Assembly (NCBI RefSeq): GCF_025517535.1
Contig: NZ_JAOPKC010000001.1
Span: 434,001-498,000 of the forward strand
From: Halapricum hydrolyticum
GTDB lineage: Archaea; Halobacteriota; Halobacteria; Halobacteriales; Haloarculaceae
Direction: 5' to 3'
DNA length: 64,000 nucleotides
Positions 58,666 through 64,000 of the stretch are shown here, one piece after another. The stretch's first letter is position 1. Each line of letters opens with the position of its first letter. Under the pieces are notes generated by a model. That model saw only the letters and a program-made list of their open reading frames with translations, was not told where the DNA came from and made no database searches. A program made the translations under genes and the position numbers.

Positions 58666-58743
58666 CGTCGAACACCTCCAGAGCAAAGCTCTGGCGAGCT
58701 CGACGATTGTTCGCTTCGTTCACACATCGTCGAACACCTCCAG
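58663..58743. repeat. 62-bp duplication/insertion between narH and the heme-b gene
   Basis: A 19-bp direct repeat (CATCGTCGAACACCTCCAG) occurs at 58663-58681 and 58725-58743. The 43 bp between include a perfect hairpin (CCAGAGC-AAA-GCTCTGG on the plus strand), a CGAGCTCG palindrome and GTTCGCTTCGTTC. Both copies correspond to the last codons of narH; removing one copy and the interior gives an overlap between narH and the next gene. Confidence 0.75.
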
Positions 58744-59769
58744 TCTGTACTGTTCAGCCGGATTGGTGTCCTGAAGGATCTCCATGAGTTCGCTGTATCC
58801 ACCGCGTTCGACTTTCTGTCGCTCTCGTTCGATCGTCTCCAGGGCGTCGTTGACCCGGTCGCCGAACAGCTGTTCGAGGTACGACCGCGGGATCCGCTCC
58901 GCGTCGACCGTCTCGCCGTCCCTGGAGTGCTGTGGCGGTGCAAACGGCGGGATGTAGTAGACGTTCGGGGTCGTCTGGTACTCCGGGTGCAACGGGAGCG
59001 CGACCTCGTACTGCTCGACGAGCTTGTAGATCGGCCCATCGGTATCGTCCAGATAGCCAACCAGCCGGAGCTGGGTCACACACTGGTCGGCGCAGGCCGG
59101 CGGGTGTACCTCGTCGTCCGGCCCCTCGCCCTCGATTCGGGGGTAGCAGAACACGCACTTCTCGGAGTTCTTCGAGACGGCGTTGTAGTAGATCTTCTTG
59201 TAGGGACAGCCCTCGACGCAGTACCGGTAGCCGCGACAGCGGTCCTGATCGACCAGGACCACCCCGTCCTCCTCGCGCTTGTAGACTGCCTGGCGCGGAC
59301 AGGCTTCGACACAAGAGGGATGCGTGCAGTGGTTGCAGATCCGCGGCAGGTAGAAGTAGTAGCTGTTGGGGTGTTCGCCCGCACCCTGGTCTTCGTCCCA
59401 GTTGGGTCCCCACTCGGGCTTGCCGCCCTCGGGGGCGAGCTTCTTGTCCTCGCCCTCTTTGAGGATGCCCTCGTGATCGAACTCCCAGGCTTCGCCGTAG
59501 TCTTCGCTCGAGGGGATCTCGCCCGGCGTCCGCTGGGTGTGTTCTTCGGATTCCCAGCCACCGCCCTTCTGCTCCCAGTTTCGCGGGTACCCTTTCCCGG
59601 GACGGGTCTCGACGTTGTTCCAGTACATGTACTCAGTCCCCTCGCGTTCGGTCCAGAGGGTCTTGCAGGCGACCGTACACGTCTGACAGCCGATACACTT
59701 GTTGAGGTCCATCACCATCGCGACCTGGTGGTCGACCCCGTCGGCGATCTCGATGTTATCGTGAGCCAT
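58720..59769 (-). CDS. narH: Nitrate reductase Fe-S subunit NarH
   Basis: This 349-aa protein has four ferredoxin-like cysteine groups: CIGCQTCTVACKT, CNHCTHPSCVEACPRQ, CRGYRYCVEGCPYKK and CVFCYP with CADQC. The third group has Tyr where Escherichia coli NarH has Trp at the 3Fe-4S site. It relays electrons from the heme-b subunit to NarG. Its ATG shares one base with the narG stop (TGATG). The C-terminus RLEVFDDV ends at a stop created by the 62-bp insertion. Confidence 0.95.
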   Translation of the reverse strand: MAHDNIEIADGVDHQVAMVMDLNKCIGCQTCTVACKTLWTEREGTEYMYWNNVETRPGKGYPRNWEQKGGGWESEEHTQRTPGEIPSSEDYGEAWEFDHEGILKEGEDKKLAPEGGKPEWGPNWDEDQGAGEHPNSYYFYLPRICNHCTHPSCVEACPRQAVYKREEDGVVLVDQDRCRGYRYCVEGCPYKKIYYNAVSKNSEKCVFCYPRIEGEGPDDEVHPPACADQCVTQLRLVGYLDDTDGPIYKLVEQYEVALPLHPEYQTTPNVYYIPPFAPPQHSRDGETVDAERIPRSYLEQLFGDRVNDALETIERERQKVERGGYSELMEILQDTNPAEQYRLEVFDDV

Positions 59770-62609
59770 CAGTCCTCACCCCCCTTGGGTCGCACGTCAC
59801 AGCGAACGTCGCTGTTGACGCCGGTCGGCCCCCAGAAGTTAGGGAAGAAGTGCAGGTGTTCGCCGCTGTCTTCGGGGTATTGCACCAGCTGGGTCGGCTT
59901 CATGTACATCGGGATCAGCGAGTTGAAGTTCTCGCGATTGGGGAACTGGTATTTCTCCCAGGCGAACCACATTCGGACCGTGCCGGGTTCGCTGGAGGGG
60001 TATATCTTGGCGATCGCTTCGATCTCCGAGAGGTCGTTGTAGATCTCGACGCGATCGCCGTCTTCGATCCCGCGTCGCTGCGCGTCGTCGGGGTGAATGA
60101 ACACGACCGGTTCACCGCGGTTCAGCCGCAGCATCTTCTCGCTGTCGCGCCACGTCGAGTGGATCGACCACCGGCCGTGGGGCGTGTTGTACCGCAGGGG
60201 GTACTCCCGCTGGTCCTGCTGTTCCGGTGGTCGCTTGTGCGTCGGTAGTTGCTCGCCGTATTCGAGGAACCAGTCGTGGTCGATGTAGTACTGCTGGCGG
60301 CCCGTGAACGTCGGCCACGGCTCCTTGTCCTGAACGAAGTCTTTCCAGGGGGCGTAGGCTTTGTCGTCTTCGAGGTCAGAGGTCCAGTGGTCGCCGGCGG
60401 CTTCGAACCGCTGTGGCTGTTCGACCGTGTCCGCGAACGTGATGTGGTCGCCGTCTTCGGGGTTAGATTCCTCCGAGTGTTCGAGGATGTATTCGGCGGC
60501 GGCCTCGTCGTCTTCGAGGGCGCCCTCTTCGCCGGTCGCCCAGTCGCGGACGTAATCGTCGTGAACCGACTGCAGGTCGATCTCGCGGTCGAACTTGCGA
60601 TCCTGGACCGAGTCGATGCTTCTCCGTTCTGCGATCTCCTGGATCTTCGCTGCGAGCTCTCTGAAGATCTGCCAGTCGGTCTTTGCCTCACCGAGTGGCT
60701 CGACTGCCGGCGTGAACGGGTGCACGTAGGTGTGCATGTCCGTCATGTTCAGGTCAGTCTTCTCGTAGTGGCTCGCGGCCGGCAGGACGATGTCCGCGTA
60801 CAGCGCCGTCGAGTCCAGCCGGAAGTTGATGTCCACCACGAGATCGAGTTTCGGCCAGAGAACCTCTTCGATGGCGACGTTCCCCTTGGCCTGGTTGAAG
60901 AAGTTCCCCCGCCAGACGAACATCGTCGTCGGTTCCGGCCGGAAGCCGTCTTCGCGCTTCTCGGGATAGACCGGCATCCATCCCTCGTTTACTGATTTCA
61001 GGATCTTCGATCGAGTATCCTCGTCGGTGTTATTGAGGATCCCGCCGTGGAAATAGGTCCACAGCGTCGTCGGCACACCACGGACGCTGCCGGTGGGGAA
61101 CGACAGCGTCTTCCAGCCGTTGAACGTCCAGATCTTTTCCTGGCCGACGTAGTGATCGACGCCGGTACCGTTGCGGCCGATGTGGCCGGTCAGCGTGACG
61201 AGCAACTGGACCGCGCGGTTGCCCAGGTCGTTGTGATACCAGTCGTTGATCCCCTTGCCGTGGATGATCTTCGCGGCGTCCGCCTCGGCGAACTCCCTGG
61301 CGATCTTCTGGTGGGTCTGTTCGCCGACGCCGGTCTCCTCGGCGACGTACTCGGGCGTGTAGTTCGACAGCTCTTCATTGAGATTGACCCATACAGACCG
61401 GACGGGAACCTGCCCGTCGGTGGTCGTCACCTCCGTCTCGACGTCCAGCTGGGGATCGAAGTCCAGTTCGATCGACTTGCTGTCGTCGTACTTGGCCTCG
61501 CGGTCGCCGAGCGAGCCGGGCGCGATCCGCAACTCGCCCTCGCCGTCCTGCATGACCATCACTTTCTCGGGATCGTCGACGTCCTCGCCGAGTCCCGGGA
61601 CCTCGCTGGCCCGCAGGAACTTCCCGGTGTCCGCCCGGACGAGCAACGGCATGTCAGACTGCTCTTTGAGGTGGTCCTCGTCGTACAGACCTTCCTCGGC
61701 GATGGTACGGGCCATCCCCAGCGCGAGCGCAGTGTCGGTCCCCGGGTTCGGGCTGAGCCACTCGTCGGTATGGATCGCCGTCTGGGAATAATCGCTGAAG
61801 ATTCCGACCCGCTTGGCACCGTCGTAGCCGGCGTCGAGGAAGTACTTCGCGTCGGGGATGCGCGTGACGTTGACGTTGCTACCCCACGCGATGATGTAAT
61901 CGGCGTTGTACCAGTCGGCGCTCTCGGCGTTGTCGGTTTGGTGGCCCCAGGTGATCGGCTGGCCCGGCGGCAGGTCCGAATACCAGTCGTAGAAGCTGTG
62001 GCTGACGCCACCGAGTAGGTTGATCAGCCGCGTTCCCGAGGCGAAGGAGACGGGGCTCATCGCCGGGATCGGCGTGAAACCCGAAATGGCGTCGTATCGC
62101 CCCTCAGTCACCTCGTTGATGACGTGTTCGGCGATCTCCCGCAACGCCTCGTCCCAGCTAATCCGCTTCCACTGACCATCGCCGCGCTCGCCGGTACGCT
62201 TGAGCGGGTATTTCACGCGCTGCTCGGCGTCGACGTAATCGCTGTAACAGGCCCCTTTCTGACAGCCACGTGGGTTCGGATCCGGGAGATCCTCGTCGAA
62301 TCGAGGGTAGTCGTTGGCCTGCTGTTCGCGCCATACCTGACCGTTCTTGACGTAGACGTCCCACGAACAGGAGCCGGTGCAATTGACGCTGTGTGTCGAC
62401 CGGGCGATTGAGTCCCAGTCCCACTCCTCGCGATAGAAGTCCTCCCAGTCCCGGTAGGGGTAGGAGCCGATCGGATCGTCGACCAGTTCGAGGTGGTTCA
62501 TGCCCTGCTGTGCTATCGTTGCGCCCGTCGCGCCGACGACGCTCGCCACGCCGACTCCCTTCATGAAGTCACGGCGCGAGACGTCGTCCGGATCGTCGTT
62601 GCTACTCAT
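59769..62609 (-). CDS. narG: Nitrate reductase catalytic subunit NarG (outward-facing)
   Basis: This 946-aa Mo-bisMGD enzyme reduces nitrate to nitrite. A Tat signal (SRRDFMKGVGVASVVGATGA) shows that it acts outside the membrane, as in other archaea. The FS0 ligands follow H73-x3-C77-x3-C81-x34-C116 (HSVNCTGSC to GCQKGAC). The Mo-ligand aspartate lies in WGHQTDNAESADWYN, in the same context as in bacterial NarG. It overlaps narH by one base and the upstream small membrane gene by 8 bp. Confidence 0.96.
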   Translation of the reverse strand: MSSNDDPDDVSRRDFMKGVGVASVVGATGATIAQQGMNHLELVDDPIGSYPYRDWEDFYREEWDWDSIARSTHSVNCTGSCSWDVYVKNGQVWREQQANDYPRFDEDLPDPNPRGCQKGACYSDYVDAEQRVKYPLKRTGERGDGQWKRISWDEALREIAEHVINEVTEGRYDAISGFTPIPAMSPVSFASGTRLINLLGGVSHSFYDWYSDLPPGQPITWGHQTDNAESADWYNADYIIAWGSNVNVTRIPDAKYFLDAGYDGAKRVGIFSDYSQTAIHTDEWLSPNPGTDTALALGMARTIAEEGLYDEDHLKEQSDMPLLVRADTGKFLRASEVPGLGEDVDDPEKVMVMQDGEGELRIAPGSLGDREAKYDDSKSIELDFDPQLDVETEVTTTDGQVPVRSVWVNLNEELSNYTPEYVAEETGVGEQTHQKIAREFAEADAAKIIHGKGINDWYHNDLGNRAVQLLVTLTGHIGRNGTGVDHYVGQEKIWTFNGWKTLSFPTGSVRGVPTTLWTYFHGGILNNTDEDTRSKILKSVNEGWMPVYPEKREDGFRPEPTTMFVWRGNFFNQAKGNVAIEEVLWPKLDLVVDINFRLDSTALYADIVLPAASHYEKTDLNMTDMHTYVHPFTPAVEPLGEAKTDWQIFRELAAKIQEIAERRSIDSVQDRKFDREIDLQSVHDDYVRDWATGEEGALEDDEAAAEYILEHSEESNPEDGDHITFADTVEQPQRFEAAGDHWTSDLEDDKAYAPWKDFVQDKEPWPTFTGRQQYYIDHDWFLEYGEQLPTHKRPPEQQDQREYPLRYNTPHGRWSIHSTWRDSEKMLRLNRGEPVVFIHPDDAQRRGIEDGDRVEIYNDLSEIEAIAKIYPSSEPGTVRMWFAWEKYQFPNRENFNSLIPMYMKPTQLVQYPEDSGEHLHFFPNFWGPTGVNSDVRCDVRPKGGED

Positions 62610-62784
62610 TGGTCTGGATGAAGACGGTTGCTGTTCCGAGTGCGATTCCGAGCGTCACGAGCACCGCTCCGGCCGCGCTGACCGGGCCGACTTCCAGGCC
62701 GGCCGCGATCAGCGCCAGTCCGAGCAGTTTGCTCGCGATGTCTACGTGTCGATACGTCCGCGTCTGCAGTTCGAGTTCAGTCAT
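62602..62784 (-). CDS. 60-aa two-span membrane protein between narC and narG
   Basis: MTELELQTRTYRHVDIASKL is followed by two hydrophobic helices (LLGLALIAAGLEVG and AAGAVLVTLGIALGTATVFI). It overlaps narC by 8 bp and narG by 8 bp, so it is translated with them. A small unnamed reading frame is present at this point in characterised haloarchaeal nar clusters. Likely an accessory subunit. Confidence 0.8.
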   Translation of the reverse strand: MTELELQTRTYRHVDIASKLLGLALIAAGLEVGPVSAAGAVLVTLGIALGTATVFIQTNE

Positions 62785-64000
62785 CGGCAGGCACCTCCGG
62801 GGTAGCGTCGCTGTCGGGTACCTGTAGCGTCCGGTAGACGATCCCGAACGCCGCGATCGGGCCGACGATCATCGCGGCCAGCAGAGTCGGGTTCAGAACG
62901 TCCGTACTGAGGCCGACTGCCTCCGCGAGCAGGTTGTTCATCCCCGCGATCGAAGCGATCATCACGAACACGACCGCCGCGACGCCGAGACCGGTCTGCC
63001 AGGGCCGATCGAGCGGATCCGCGGTGAAGTGAACCGGCTCGTCGTCCCGATCGATGAACGGCCAGGCGAAAATGACCAGGAACATGAGCGTCGGCAGCAG
63101 CACGCCACCGATGAACTCCGTGCTGACGTGGATCCCGATGCCCGGGATCGTGAACGACAGCCCCGACGGTAGCACCTTCAAGAATCCGTACAGCCACATG
63201 AAGAACCAGTCCGGCATGATCAGTGCAGGAGTTCCGGCGGGGTTCTGTGGCCCGTACTCGGCGATGTTGTGAACCGGCAGGAAGCCCGCCAGAATCGACA
63301 GCGTCGCCAGCGTCAGGAAGAACACGACGGCCGAAACCGCCGCCTGGTTGGGGAACGCCGGCAGGCCGACGACGACCGTATCGTCGTCGCGATCGACGGT
63401 CTTCCCTCTCGTCTCGGTCGGCGCGACGTCGTCGTCGCGCTGGGCCTCGGTGTGCTTCTGGCGGATCAAGACGCCCATGTGTACTGCCAGCCCGACCGCG
63501 ATCAACAGCGGAATCACCAGCACGTGCAGGAAGTACATGCGCGGTATCGTCGCGCTCGAGGGGAACGACCCGCCGAAGACGATCTTCCCGATCGCGTCGC
63601 CAGCGATCGGGATCGACGTGGCGACGTTGTAGCCGATCCCCGTCGCCGTCGCGGCGAATTCGTCGAACGGCAGCGCGTAGCCGGTGTACGCGCCGCCCAT
63701 CGCCAGGATCGCCAGGCCGGTCCCGACGATCCAGTTTGGTTCGCGGGGATTGCGATACGCGCCCGTGAAGAACACGCGCAGCATGTGCAGGCCGATCGAG
63801 GCGACGAACAGGTGCGCCGCCCAGTGGTGGAACCGGCGGATGAACATGCCGAAGGGCACGTCGTAGGTGATCTGCAACACCGACGCGAACGCCGCCGGCA
63901 GCTCCTCGCCCTGGAACTTCACGACCGAGCCCTCGTAGGTCGTCTGGGAAGTCGACGGCTCGAAGAAGAAGCCGAGGAAGATCCCCGTCAGCACGAGCAT
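62777..64000 (-). CDS. narC: Cytochrome b-type subunit NarC, 5' end beyond window
   Basis: At least 407 residues are visible and the frame runs off the edge; the first residues (MLVLTGIFLGFFFEP) are already inside the first span, so the start lies outside. The protein is a fused cytochrome b6/subunit-IV type. Heme-ligand histidines appear in RRFHHWAAHLFVASIGLHMLRVF and MYFLHVLVIPLLIAVGLAVHMG, and the Qo-site region is PDWFFMWLYGFLKVLP. With a Rieske protein (expected upstream, outside) it would oxidise menaquinol for the outward-facing nitrate reductase. Confidence 0.93.
   Translation of the reverse strand: MLVLTGIFLGFFFEPSTSQTTYEGSVVKFQGEELPAAFASVLQITYDVPFGMFIRRFHHWAAHLFVASIGLHMLRVFFTGAYRNPREPNWIVGTGLAILAMGGAYTGYALPFDEFAATATGIGYNVATSIPIAGDAIGKIVFGGSFPSSATIPRMYFLHVLVIPLLIAVGLAVHMGVLIRQKHTEAQRDDDVAPTETRGKTVDRDDDTVVVGLPAFPNQAAVSAVVFFLTLATLSILAGFLPVHNIAEYGPQNPAGTPALIMPDWFFMWLYGFLKVLPSGLSFTIPGIGIHVSTEFIGGVLLPTLMFLVIFAWPFIDRDDEPVHFTADPLDRPWQTGLGVAAVVFVMIASIAGMNNLLAEAVGLSTDVLNPTLLAAMIVGPIAAFGIVYRTLQVPDSDATPEVPADD

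Noticed and set aside
58666..58686. TTG start seven codons upstream for the heme-b subunit
   Set aside because: These codons derive from the inserted repeat copy; ATG 58665 gives a normal signal peptide.
1..64000. tRNA or rRNA genes
   Set aside because: No cloverleaf-like segment with TTC-A-type T-loop and matching acceptor arms was recognised in the intergenic regions. A covariance-model scan would be decisive.

Overview
This 64 kb window comes from a haloarchaeon (class Halobacteria). The evidence is high G+C, very acidic proteins, TATA boxes about 25-30 nt upstream of start codons (many transcripts look leaderless), Tat-exported lipoproteins (halocyanin, NirK, iron-binding protein), an archaeal Orc1/Cdc6, DacZ, DpsA and a TrmB/glucose dehydrogenase pair. 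It could be a member of the Haloarculaceae, but the genus cannot be fixed from this sequence.

Layout. 1-9.4 kb: the end of dhaK, a coupled c-di-AMP synthase/mechanosensitive channel pair, ADP-forming acetyl-CoA synthetase with a phosphotransacetylase-like partner, and sugar genes. 9.5-11.3 kb: tyrS and dpsA. 11.35-13.41 kb: an IS200/IS605 element with tnpB, a tiny ribbon-helix-helix gene and a tnpA broken by a 51-bp double-hairpin insertion. 13.4-23.1 kb: a set of genes headed by near-perfect DtxR/IdeR-type palindromes (core TTAGGC-N2-GCCTAA). They encode a 51-aa protein, a GT75 protein, a complete ferric-iron ABC transporter, a lipid-linked-sugar type GT-C membrane glycosyltransferase, a gluconate-2-dehydrogenase subunit 3-like Tat protein and a polyprenyl-phosphate sugar synthase. 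I read this as an iron-starvation programme that couples iron uptake to surface glycan synthesis. 23.2-33.5 kb: housekeeping and signalling genes (TrmB, glucose dehydrogenase, NDH-2-like protein, CheW with a long acidic extension next to ParA, HemA, UppS). 33.5-36.4 kb: an orc1/cdc6 gene flanked on both sides by inverted copies of a ~20-bp repeat, a probable replication origin. 36.4-40.1 kb: ordinary genes.

40.1-64.0 kb is a denitrification island: nirK, halocyanin, a Bat-like regulator, DUF2249 genes, qNOR, a CopZ/P-type ATPase pair, an FmdE-like and a MIP18-like protein, an NnrS-like membrane protein, a radical SAM/SPASM enzyme, then (minus strand) the nar operon narC-orf-narG-narH-heme b subunit-narJ-membrane protein-HEAT protein-Mrp. 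Palindromes of the form CGAA-N4-TTCG lie about 40-65 nt upstream of nirK, halocyanin, norB, the radical SAM gene and both DUF2249 genes, suggesting one anoxic/nitrate regulon. Nitrous oxide reductase is not in the window.

Small hairpin-rich insertions recur: in tnpA, in the IS end, between narH and its neighbour (with a 19-bp direct repeat), and inside a MoaD-like gene near norB, which is now split. No tRNA, rRNA or CRISPR array was recognised.
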